A stretch of 45,610 nt of DNA from positions 1-45,610 of the forward strand of contig JANWZB010000010.1 in the NCBI GenBank assembly GCA_025055035.1. Direction: 5' to 3'. A program made the translations under genes and the position numbers. The DNA comes from Candidatus Kapaibacterium sp. Lineage in GTDB: Bacteria > Bacteroidota > Ignavibacteria > Kapaibacteriales > UBA4661. Each line of letters begins with the position of its first letter. Position 1 is the stretch's first letter. Positions 26,114-34,240 of the stretch are shown piece by piece. Under the pieces are notes generated by a model that was not told where the DNA came from, searched no databases, and worked only from the letters and a program-made list of their open reading frames with translations.

Positions 26114-26148
26114 AAGCCGCGAAATCTTTGGGATGAGCGGCTTTCTTT
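26114..26148 (+). terminator. Terminator after tRNA-Ser
   Basis: AAGCCGC and GCGGCTT form a 7-bp stem followed by TCTTTAT. It lies just after the tRNA and before gcvT. The ORF-track gcvT start at 26133 falls inside it, which argues for the later gcvT start. Confidence 0.75.
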
Positions 26149-26180
26149 ATGTTCACTCTATAGCTAGCTTGCGTTGTATT

Positions 26181-27293
26181 ATGCACGACACTCCGCTACG
26201 CCAGACAGCGCTGTATAAGGCTCATCTAGCACTTGGTGCAAAGATGGTTGCCTTTGCAGGGTTTGCAATGCCGGTACAATACACAAGGGGAATTTTGCAC
26301 GAGCACCATGCTGTCCGCCGTAGCGTGGGAATATTTGATGTTTCGCATATGGGCGAGGTGGAAATCTCCGGAAATCGTGCAGAAGACTTTGTGCAGAAGC
26401 TTACAACGAACGATGTCAAGCGCCTTGTAGCGGGTAAGGCGCAGTATTCTGCTATGTGTTATGCTGATGGTGGGATTGTAGACGACATTATTGTGTATCA
26501 TCGTGGTGAGTATTATTTGCTTGTGATCAATGCTGCAAATATTGCTCAGGATATTGCATGGATGAAGGAAATACGTGAACACTATGGAATGAACTACGAT
26601 GTTAGCATTCGTGATGTGAGCAATGAAGTAAGTCTGCTTGCCGTTCAAGGTCCGCGCTCGCTAGACACGCTGCAAAAACTTACACAGGCGAAATTAGAGA
26701 ACGTTGCCTATTACACATGCATCGATACTGTGCTCGCTGATGTCCCACTGCTTGTGTCCCGTACAGGCTATACAGGTGAGCTGGGATTTGAGCTCTACAT
26801 ACGCGGTGGTGAACCGACTGTACGAACGGTATGGGATGCTATTCTGGATGCAGGTGCAGAGTTCGGTATTGAGCCGTGTGGCTTAGGTGCACGGGATACC
26901 TTGCGTTTGGAGAAAGGGTACTGCCTCTACGGGAATGACATTGACCGGACAACAAATCCTCTGGAGGCAGGACTTGGTTGGATAACAAAGCTTTCGAAGG
27001 ATGAGTTTATGGGTAAATCTGCATTAGTAGAAGCGCAGAAGCGTGGTCTGCAACGCAAGCTTGTTGGCTTTAAGCTGCGTCAAGAGAAAGTAATCCCACG
27101 TAAAGGCTACACGCTTCATAAAGACGGCCAAAATGTTGGTATAGTAACAAGTGGTAGTATCTCACCGAGCTTGAATATTGGTATCGGTATGGGGTATGTG
27201 CAGATTGATTATGCTCAGATTGGAACAGTTATCGAACTGTCCGTACGCAGTCAGTATATTCCTGTTGAAATAGTCCGTATGCCGTTTGTGTAG
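26181..27293 (+). CDS. gcvT: Aminomethyltransferase (glycine cleavage T protein)
   Basis: The tetrahydrofolate-dependent T protein of the glycine cleavage system. It releases ammonia from the aminomethyl group on the lipoyl H protein and makes 5,10-methylene-THF. From ATG 26181 it has 370 residues, beginning RQTALYKAHLALGAKMVAFAGFAMPVQY. Family stretches FDVSHMGEVEISG, SRTGYTGELGFELYI, GARDTLRLEKGYCLYGNDID and the C-terminal barrel (VGIVTSGSISPSLNIGIGMGYV) are all present. The ORF-track start overlaps the tRNA terminator and is unlikely. gcvH and gcvP are not in the window, so the system is split. pepA begins about 90 bases downstream. Confidence 0.95.
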   Translation: MHDTPLRQTALYKAHLALGAKMVAFAGFAMPVQYTRGILHEHHAVRRSVGIFDVSHMGEVEISGNRAEDFVQKLTTNDVKRLVAGKAQYSAMCYADGGIVDDIIVYHRGEYYLLVINAANIAQDIAWMKEIREHYGMNYDVSIRDVSNEVSLLAVQGPRSLDTLQKLTQAKLENVAYYTCIDTVLADVPLLVSRTGYTGELGFELYIRGGEPTVRTVWDAILDAGAEFGIEPCGLGARDTLRLEKGYCLYGNDIDRTTNPLEAGLGWITKLSKDEFMGKSALVEAQKRGLQRKLVGFKLRQEKVIPRKGYTLHKDGQNVGIVTSGSISPSLNIGIGMGYVQIDYAQIGTVIELSVRSQYIPVEIVRMPFV

Positions 27294-27380
27294 CAGGAGG
27301 AGCATTCTTCCGAAAGCGTTATGCTACGATGATGCTACAAAGAAAATGTTCTGTTTGTGTCGTATTCTTTTATAGTTTGT

Positions 27381-28874
27381 ATGAAGCTTGCATTTTCCTC
27401 TTTGCCGCTTGTGAATGTTAAGGCTGATGCTCTTGTTGTATTTGTTCCAAGCGATGAAAAGCACTTCAAGGAAGCACAGAAGCGCATTACTTTTATGCTT
27501 CCCGAGACACAAGAAGTGTTTGAATCAGGAGATTTCACAGGGAAGCGCGATAGTGTAACAATGCTCTACACAAACGGCAAAGCAAAATCTGTGCGTTTGT
27601 GTCTTGTCGGTGTAGGCGAAGCAGATAAGGTAACGCTAGAGATTATGCGGCGAGCAGCAGCAGCAGTGGCAAAAGCAGCAACAAGCAAGAAGCTGAAGTC
27701 GCTTGCTGTTGCCGTTCCAAGTGGCTTGGCGCTTGATGCAGAGGGCATTGGTGAAGCAGCTACAGAAGGACTATGCTTAGCAGCATATAAGCTGACGCGG
27801 TATTTTTCTGATAAAGAGCGCACAGGGAATACTCTAGAAGCCATAACATTTTGCAGTGAAGCAAAAAAAACTCTTGCCAGCGTGAAAAAAGGTGCTGAGT
27901 ATGCTCTTGTAGTTGCGCAAGGGACACTCCTTGCACGCACGCTTGCCAACATACCAAATAACGATATGTATCCTGAAAAGCTCGCTGAAGCTGCACACAA
28001 GGAGGGCAAGGAAGGGGGATTCAAAGTAACTGTGTTGGACAAAAAGCGTATCGAGGCTTTGAAAATGCACGGTTTGTTAGCAGTAAATCAGGGAAGTAAA
28101 CGTCCGCCGGTTTTTATCATCATGGAGTACAACGGTGGCTCGAAAGGCGATAAACCTATCATTCTTGTGGGTAAGGGTGTGACGTTCGATACCGGTGGCA
28201 TTTCGATTAAGCCTGCAACAGGAATGGCAGAGATGAAAATGGATATGCATGGTGCTGCAACGGTTATTGCCACATTGCGTACAGCTGCTCAACTTGGTCT
28301 CCCGCTAAACCTTATTGGGCTCATTCCAGCAACAGAAAACATGCCAAGCGGGAGTGCCCTAGTGCCGGGAGACGTGATTGTGTACAGCAATGGTGTCAGC
28401 GTAGAAGTGGATAACACAGACGCTGAAGGTCGCCTTATTCTTGCTGATGCACTTATATATGCGCAGCAATACAAGCCTCAAGCCTGTATCGACCTTGCAA
28501 CGCTTACAGGAGCATGTGTGATTGCGCTTGGCTCTGTGGCTACAGGAATGATGGGAACAGATGCTACACTGAAAAGCCGCCTAAAACTGGCTGGTGAATA
28601 TACTCACGAGTATGTGTGCGAGCTGCCATTGCACGAAGAGTACGAAGAGCTTATCAAGAGTGATATTGCTGATGTGAAAAACTCAGGAGGACGTAGTGCA
28701 GGTGCAATTACAGGTGCGCTATTCCTCAAGCGCTTTGTAGGGGATATGCCCTGGGTGCATCTCGATATTGCAGGTACTGCAATACTCTCATCTGACATGC
28801 CATATACTCCCAAAGGAGCATCGGGAGTTGGTGTGCGCCTGCTGATTGATATGCTACGGAAGTGGAAAACATAG
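27381..28874 (+). CDS. pepA: Leucyl aminopeptidase (M17)
   Basis: A cytosolic M17 metallo-aminopeptidase (about 497 residues from ATG 27381; the ORF track starts at a GTG at 27357). The catalytic domain has ILVGKGVTFDTGGISIKP with a metal-binding Lys and Asp, KMDMHGAATV, and the M17 signature NTDAEGRLILADALIYA with Asp, Glu and the bicarbonate-binding Arg. The N-terminal domain starts MKLAFSSLPLVNVKADALVVFV, as expected for the regulatory/macro-like domain. It removes N-terminal residues from peptides and completes the protein turnover set with the M28 and M24 enzymes upstream. PepA can also bind DNA in Escherichia coli; nothing here shows that. Confidence 0.95.
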   Translation: MKLAFSSLPLVNVKADALVVFVPSDEKHFKEAQKRITFMLPETQEVFESGDFTGKRDSVTMLYTNGKAKSVRLCLVGVGEADKVTLEIMRRAAAAVAKAATSKKLKSLAVAVPSGLALDAEGIGEAATEGLCLAAYKLTRYFSDKERTGNTLEAITFCSEAKKTLASVKKGAEYALVVAQGTLLARTLANIPNNDMYPEKLAEAAHKEGKEGGFKVTVLDKKRIEALKMHGLLAVNQGSKRPPVFIIMEYNGGSKGDKPIILVGKGVTFDTGGISIKPATGMAEMKMDMHGAATVIATLRTAAQLGLPLNLIGLIPATENMPSGSALVPGDVIVYSNGVSVEVDNTDAEGRLILADALIYAQQYKPQACIDLATLTGACVIALGSVATGMMGTDATLKSRLKLAGEYTHEYVCELPLHEEYEELIKSDIADVKNSGGRSAGAITGALFLKRFVGDMPWVHLDIAGTAILSSDMPYTPKGASGVGVRLLIDMLRKWKT

Positions 28875-28904
28875 GTGGCGTGCAGACTACTTGTGCCTGC
28901 CGTA

Positions 28905-28920
28905 CCCGTACATGTACGGG
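28905..28920. promoter_or_regulatory. 16-bp perfect palindrome upstream of large secreted protein
   Basis: CCCGTACATGTACGGG is a perfect 16-bp palindrome in the 121-base gap between pepA and the 28996 gene. It could be an operator for a dimeric regulator or a small hairpin. No T-run follows, so it is not a normal terminator. Confidence 0.5.
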
Positions 28921-28995
28921 CTATCCTCACGTGCAAGGCTCATGCCGTATGCTCCCTGCTGCATTACGACGCACAATCAATCTCGAACACGTGTG

Positions 28996-31900
28996 ATGCT
29001 TCGATACCTTCTACTACTGCTTGGTGCTCTGCTCACTTCTGGAAGCCCTCTTATTGCTCAAGCGACGTTTTACAGCCGTGCTACAGGTGCGTGGAGTGCT
29101 TTATCTTCGTGGTCACTGACCTCACATACTGGTGCTTCTGCTAGCGTGCTACCCGGTGCAACGGACACAGTTATTGTTGGTAGCGGACATACAATAACCC
29201 TTGATATCTCAGCTGCTGTAGCAAGTCTGCGTATTGTTCAAGGGACTGTACAGTATGATAACATTGCCGCACGCCAGCTTACTATTACAGGTCTGCTGCG
29301 CATCGAGAATGCAGGTGTATTCACCGTTCGTCCAGTAGGTTCTGGGCTTCCGAACACTCTGATTCTGCATGGTGATGTAGTCAATAACGGCGTTTGGACG
29401 ATGCGTCCTGTACCAAATAGCCCGTCATTTCGTACAGTAACTGCCTTTGTTGGTCTCGGATTGCAAAAAATTACAGGAAATCCGGTGCTTACCCGCCTTC
29501 ATCAAGTGTTGCTCAACAAGGCAAGCCGGGCTGCTGTTGTAGAATGTGCAATTTCAATTGGTGTCGGCATCCCCAATAACATAAGCTCGGCGCAGACGTT
29601 CGACTTTTTTACCTCTGTGTACGGTGCTGCTGGAGGGACGTGGCGACAGAGTGCAGGAACGCTAACGTTTGACGACGGTATTCCGCAATCTTCCGAGCAG
29701 CGCATTGAGACGCCCGGTGCATTGCATATCGTTGGTACAGCAACGATGATATTTGGTCAAAATGGTCTTGGTGCCTCGCTCATTTTGGATGGTGGAGAGC
29801 TTCTGTTCAATACTAGCAGCTCTATACCTTCCCAAATTGGCGTGGCAGTAGGCAATTCTCTGCTCTATACAGGGAGCGTTGATAGGAGTAGCTTTGTGCT
29901 CGAGCGTGGTATTGTGGAAGTTGCAGGGCGCTTTTCACGTAACAATGTAGGGAACATTATTGCGTACAGGCAGAGTGGCGGAACACTTATTCTTTGCAAG
30001 GCCGGGAGCCCGTCGATAGCATCGCGTGGTATGTTCGAGATAGTACATTCAGCATCAGAAATGATAATGTCGGGTGGTACAATTATCGTGCGCAATGCTA
30101 ACGCTTCAACGTCTATGACTCGCCCAGCAGAAGTATTTATTGGACTTGGTGCATCAGTCCAGATTTCAGGGGGAACGATGCAAGTATCGGACGACTACAG
30201 CCTTGCTAATCAACGCTTCGCGTGGGATACACCGTCATCGCTTGTGTGGAATAGGTGGGTTATTGGTAATCCGTCGGCAACACTTCACCCATTCAATGCA
30301 CTGCAAAATTTGCGCATAGGCGGAGATTTTGTGTGTCATGGAACATTCAATGGAACACAAACTCGTACGTTAGCTCCCATTCAATCTATACTGACACTTC
30401 AGGGAAATAATGCCCTGCAGCAGCTACTTTCGGGTGTTGGCAGGATTGTTGCGTATCATCTTGTAATGAACCGTCAGGGTATAGGCAACGGTGTTGTACA
30501 AGCGTTGCTTCCTATTATTGTGCGTGGAACGATAGACTTCCAAGAGGGCGGGAATTCTGCGTCGCAAATCTTTGAGCTAGGGTCAAATGGCGACGTTACG
30601 CTGATAAATACTGCTCCTAATGCTATTGTTGATGCGAGCGATACACGCTATTTTCTTACCCACACAATGGGAGGCTACATCTGGCGTGCACTTGCTGGAA
30701 GTGGAGAATACATCTTCCCTGTAGGTTCTGCGGGGAGCAGCGTGAAGCCTTCTGCTACGTATACGCCATTAGTGCTTAGCGTGAGCAATGCTTCAGGACA
30801 GTATGGTGTAAAGGTGTACACTGGTTCCAGCTCTGCGCAGCTGGGTGCTCATCTGCAGATACCAGCACAGATGACGAGCTATGTGCGACGTGTGTGGCAA
30901 TGCCAGAGTGAAGGAGTCAGTGGTGTGGCGCGCATTGTTCCTGTACTGTTGAACAGTTTCGACGATATTGCTGGTAGCCGAGCAATTCTGCGCCTTGCTC
31001 GCTACCGTCCGAGCGAGCATGTAAATGGTGGTACATGGTTCTATGCCGATACAGCATATGCTCTTCCGGCGATAGAATGGAGTGGGGATTGGTCTTATAT
31101 CGAAGCACAGAACCGTGTTTTCTACAGTCGGGCAAGCGGGTTATGGCGTGATGCTACTTCGTGGTCATTTGTTTCGCACACAGGTGCTGCTGTTCCAGCA
31201 GGGGTATTCCCTTCGCGCCTAACTGACTCAGTGATTATTGGGGGTGGAGTTGCAGGTGTGGGAAACCATAATATCACGTTGGATACATCGGTTGTTGTAG
31301 GTGCAACGCTTCTCGGCGTACAAGGGGCGTTAAATAGTGCGACAACAACAGGAACTCTTGTGTGCTTGGAAGAAAGCCGTCTCGGCGGAAGACGCTTTGT
31401 TCTGGGCGAGGGCTCAACACTGAAGATAGGTTCTGTGTTGGGTATTACGGCACTTCCTGCTGCTCAGGGCAATATTATCACAACACAAGAACGACGATTT
31501 GTAGCAAATGCAGTGTATGAGTATATCGGCATAAAAGAACAGGTACTAGGGACTGGTATTCCTCAGAGTGTAGCGGAATTGCATATGAGTAAGCCCCTAT
31601 CATCCGTGCTCCATGCTGAGCGTTCCCTAAATATCTGGCGACGGTTTGCTCTTTTCAGTGGCATTTGGGATGCACAAGAGTACACGTTCAGCGGTATAAC
31701 AACGGCACAGACAAGTGTGTTGCTGCTTGATTCTTTGGCAACGTTACGCATTGGCGGACAACAAGGGCTTGCTGATGCCTCAACGGGTACAGTACGAGGA
31801 TTTGATGCATATGTCTTACATGAACGCTCAACAATAGAATTATATGGAGAAGGAGCGCAAGTTATACATCCTCTTCCTCATAATGAGCCATTGGGTAATC

Positions 31901-32082
31901 TAATAGTGAGTGGTTCTGGTGTCAAGATAACATGGAAGCCTTGTGTAATTCGAGGTACGATGACGATACGTAGCGGTGCAACATGGGTGAACAATGCACA
32001 CGACAGTGGCATCCAGATTTGGGGGACACTGACAAACGCTGGAACTATCATGAATAATGGTGTGATAGAACTTGGAAAGTAG
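28996..32082 (+). CDS. Large secreted beta-rich protein (1028 aa), no T9SS tail
   Basis: From ATG 28996 the protein starts with a signal peptide (MLRYLLLLLGALLTSGSPLIAQ). It then has a module FYSRATGAWSALSSWSL...TDTVIVGSGHTITLD. The same module returns near residue 707 (FYSRASGLWRDATSWSF...TDSVIIGGG), so part of the protein is duplicated. A diverged version opens the giant 4848 protein. The rest is Gly/Ser/Thr-rich with repeated 'GTxxNxGxW/xNNG' units, suggesting a beta-solenoid or sandwich. It ends in INNGVIELGK-like sequence without the NPxxxxF...LxxLxxGxYxV sorting tail. The ORF-track N-terminal 50 residues are probably untranslated. It is followed by the ECF sigma factor pair. Function is unknown; surface or periplasmic matrix is likely. 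Confidence 0.85.
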   Translation: MLRYLLLLLGALLTSGSPLIAQATFYSRATGAWSALSSWSLTSHTGASASVLPGATDTVIVGSGHTITLDISAAVASLRIVQGTVQYDNIAARQLTITGLLRIENAGVFTVRPVGSGLPNTLILHGDVVNNGVWTMRPVPNSPSFRTVTAFVGLGLQKITGNPVLTRLHQVLLNKASRAAVVECAISIGVGIPNNISSAQTFDFFTSVYGAAGGTWRQSAGTLTFDDGIPQSSEQRIETPGALHIVGTATMIFGQNGLGASLILDGGELLFNTSSSIPSQIGVAVGNSLLYTGSVDRSSFVLERGIVEVAGRFSRNNVGNIIAYRQSGGTLILCKAGSPSIASRGMFEIVHSASEMIMSGGTIIVRNANASTSMTRPAEVFIGLGASVQISGGTMQVSDDYSLANQRFAWDTPSSLVWNRWVIGNPSATLHPFNALQNLRIGGDFVCHGTFNGTQTRTLAPIQSILTLQGNNALQQLLSGVGRIVAYHLVMNRQGIGNGVVQALLPIIVRGTIDFQEGGNSASQIFELGSNGDVTLINTAPNAIVDASDTRYFLTHTMGGYIWRALAGSGEYIFPVGSAGSSVKPSATYTPLVLSVSNASGQYGVKVYTGSSSAQLGAHLQIPAQMTSYVRRVWQCQSEGVSGVARIVPVLLNSFDDIAGSRAILRLARYRPSEHVNGGTWFYADTAYALPAIEWSGDWSYIEAQNRVFYSRASGLWRDATSWSFVSHTGAAVPAGVFPSRLTDSVIIGGGVAGVGNHNITLDTSVVVGATLLGVQGALNSATTTGTLVCLEESRLGGRRFVLGEGSTLKIGSVLGITALPAAQGNIITTQERRFVANAVYEYIGIKEQVLGTGIPQSVAELHMSKPLSSVLHAERSLNIWRRFALFSGIWDAQEYTFSGITTAQTSVLLLDSLATLRIGGQQGLADASTGTVRGFDAYVLHERSTIELYGEGAQVIHPLPHNEPLGNLIVSGSGVKITWKPCVIRGTMTIRSGATWVNNAHDSGIQIWGTLTNAGTIMNNGVIELGK

Positions 32083-32232
32083 CTATCGGAATGCGAGGCT
32101 AGAAAATACTACAGTTGTGTGTAACTTTTTATTGTTTGTGGTGTTATTATCTATCAATACGATACAGCTATACAGCAAAGCAAGCGTCGTTTCTTAGCTC
32201 GTTTTTTAGCTTGGGCATTTATCATTAAATAT

Positions 32233-32808
32233 ATGGTTACTACTGCAAGAGAAGACCTTCATGAGATGACAGATGAAGAGCTCTTTGCACTTGTTCGAGA
32301 GAAAGCGCATGAGCAAGCCTTTCGGGTTTTGTATCGACGGTATGATAGACGTGTTTTTGCATATTGCTTGCGAGCAATGAAAACACGAGAAGCAGCAGAA
32401 GATATTTTTCAAACTGTGATGACACTGGTATTTGAAAGGCGTGGATCATTTTCTGGCGGAAGCTTTGTCGCATGGCTCTTTACTATTACACGAAATCAAA
32501 TTCTCAATGCTAAGCATAGACAGCGCTTAACCGTTGATATTGATATGGCATCCACACAGAGTGATGCAAGCGATTCTACAGGTCGTGACGTTGTACTCGA
32601 GGATGCTCTCAAAAAGGCAATCGCAAGCCTTCCCGAAGAATTTCGAGAGCCGCTAGAGCTTAAACACTTTGATGGCTTTCAGTATGAAGAAATTGCTGAA
32701 ATGCTGAAAATTTCTCTTTCTCTGGCGAAGGTTCGAGTATTTCGGGCAAAGAAAATGCTGTATGAATCACTGAAACCGTATTTGAGCGACATTCAGCCAG
32801 CGATCTGA
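32233..32808 (+). CDS. ECF sigma factor
   Basis: A sigma-70 family extracytoplasmic-function sigma factor, 191 residues. Region 2 includes AFRVLYRRYDRRVFAYCLRAMKTREAAEDIFQTVM and FVAWLFTITRNQILNAKHRQ. Region 4 includes LPEEFREPLELKHFDGFQYEEIAEMLKISLSLAKVRVFRAKKML, a clear helix-turn-helix. A typical acidic linker lies between. It should direct RNA polymerase to a small regulon when released by an anti-sigma factor. The gene 84 bases downstream encodes a membrane-spanning protein with an anti-sigma-like N-terminus, the likely partner. The upstream large secreted protein and downstream TonB receptor are possible targets, which is inference from position only. Confidence 0.94.
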   Translation: MVTTAREDLHEMTDEELFALVREKAHEQAFRVLYRRYDRRVFAYCLRAMKTREAAEDIFQTVMTLVFERRGSFSGGSFVAWLFTITRNQILNAKHRQRLTVDIDMASTQSDASDSTGRDVVLEDALKKAIASLPEEFREPLELKHFDGFQYEEIAEMLKISLSLAKVRVFRAKKMLYESLKPYLSDIQPAI

Positions 32809-32892
32809 CACTTAAGCAACTCGGCACTTGTATGCGTCGCAGCGTAGTTATGCGAGCAGGACACATAGGCGCTATATTTTCAATCATATCCA

Positions 32893-33984
32893 GTGGATAC
32901 ACGTATGAGCAAGGAAGAACTTCTGGAACTGTATCTTAACGGTTCGCTCTCGGAGGTAGAGCGAAAGGATATTGAACGTGCTATGCAACTTTCACCTCTT
33001 TTGGCTCAAGAAATCTCCGAGCTTCAGACGATTCAGGATATGCTTTCAGTCCTGCCCAACGACAACGATGAACGTACTATTGCATTTTTACGCATAGTAG
33101 AGGATAATCTTGCACAGGCTATCGTTACAGTGGGGGCTGCTACTACTGCTGCTGCAATTGCTACGACACAAACAGGTACGAGTGTTGGTGTGACTGGAGC
33201 AAGTGGTACTGCTGGAAACAGCATCGCTACATGGCTGCAGTCGATTGTGAGCGGTGCGCTTTCTTCAGCAAAAGGAATTATTCTCACTATAGGTGTGGGT
33301 GCTGTGGTTGGTGGTGCTGCAATAGCTACATACATTCACACCACCACATCACGCAATGAACAAAGTGCCTATGAACGGCAACAAGCACCACCCAATGCTT
33401 CTACACGTAAAAGAGATGATGTAGCACTGCCAGATGCAGCATCGATACAACGCTCATCTCCATCACATGCAGCAAGCACAGCAGCCGGCACTCGGCAGTC
33501 GAGCGCAGCATCTCGTCCTGTAGCAGATGCACGTGCTGAAGGACGTACTTCTGCTACGGGCGATGATCAGTCTGCAGTGAGACCTCGCTCGCGCGAATAT
33601 ACTGCACGCATTAGTAGCAGCGCTTACGCACGGTATGAAGCTGCAGTTCTTGAGTACAAGAAACAGCTTCAAGAAAAAGAAGCATCCAATGATGTTCTTG
33701 GGGTTGCATTTGTTAGTAAGTCATTGGGTGTACTCCTGCGACAAATGGGGCGAACGCAAGAAAGTCGAAGATATCTAACAATAACACTGCAAATAGCCCA
33801 GCAGCACAATTTGCGTGAACTAGAGGGTGAAGCACAAGCGGAACTGGCTCTACTTGATGCGCATGAAGGGAACAAGGAACGCTCTATAGAAGGTATGCGT
33901 AGCGCAATAGTCATACTCAACACAGTAAAAAGCATGAGTGCTAGCCGCTGGCAGAAGGAACTTGATAGATTGCTAAAACAATAA
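32893..33984 (+). CDS. Membrane-bound putative anti-sigma factor with helical C-terminal domain
   Basis: A 363-residue protein. Residues 5-50 (LLELYLNGSLSEVERKDIERAMQLSPLLAQEI) look like the start of an anti-sigma domain but lack the His-x3-Cys-x2-Cys zinc motif. An alanine/threonine-rich hydrophobic stretch (residues 75-100) and a probable membrane segment near 127-148 (IILTIGVGAVVGGAAIATYI) follow. A low-complexity Ser/Ala/Arg linker comes next (residues 150-240). The end (residues 240-350) is alpha-helical with TPR-like units: LGVAFVSKSLGVLLRQMGRTQESRRYL and then EGEAQAELALLDAHEGNKERSIEGM. So the N-terminus is probably cytoplasmic and binds the ECF sigma factor, and the C-terminus faces the periplasm as sensor. 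ATG 32905 is an alternative start to GTG 32893. Confidence 0.65.
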   Translation: MDTRMSKEELLELYLNGSLSEVERKDIERAMQLSPLLAQEISELQTIQDMLSVLPNDNDERTIAFLRIVEDNLAQAIVTVGAATTAAAIATTQTGTSVGVTGASGTAGNSIATWLQSIVSGALSSAKGIILTIGVGAVVGGAAIATYIHTTTSRNEQSAYERQQAPPNASTRKRDDVALPDAASIQRSSPSHAASTAAGTRQSSAASRPVADARAEGRTSATGDDQSAVRPRSREYTARISSSAYARYEAAVLEYKKQLQEKEASNDVLGVAFVSKSLGVLLRQMGRTQESRRYLTITLQIAQQHNLRELEGEAQAELALLDAHEGNKERSIEGMRSAIVILNTVKSMSASRWQKELDRLLKQ

Positions 33985-34046
33985 GCAAGTCCTACAAAGA
34001 AGCCGAAAGTCATAAGATACGCGCTACATGTGCAGGTACGCCTGGG

Positions 34047-34101
34047 ATGGCGAAGGCATTATTATTCCAACATGTCAATGTGCCTTCGCCATTCGTTTTT
34101 T
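34047..34101 (+). terminator. Terminator after the sigma/anti-sigma pair
   Basis: ATGGCGAAGGCA and TGCCTTCGCCAT form a perfect 12-bp stem around a 22-base loop, followed by TCGTTTTTTATT. It lies about 60 bases after the anti-sigma gene stop. Confidence 0.9.
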
Positions 34102-34179
34102 ATTAAACGTAGAAATTTAGGTATAGCTAAAAAGTATTTTTAATATATGCTAAAGATGTGTATATTTGACTGCACGGCA

Positions 34180-34207
34180 AGTAGTTTATATGTAGTAGTT
34201 TATATGT
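34180..34207 (+). repeat. Tandem 14-bp repeat upstream of TonB receptor
   Basis: AGTAGTTTATATGT occurs twice, head to tail with no gap, in an AT-rich stretch about 35-60 bases before the TonB-receptor start. It could be a regulator-binding pair or a duplicated promoter element. Confidence 0.75.
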
Positions 34208-34240
34208 GCTATGTACTGACTATTTTCTGCTGCCCCAATC

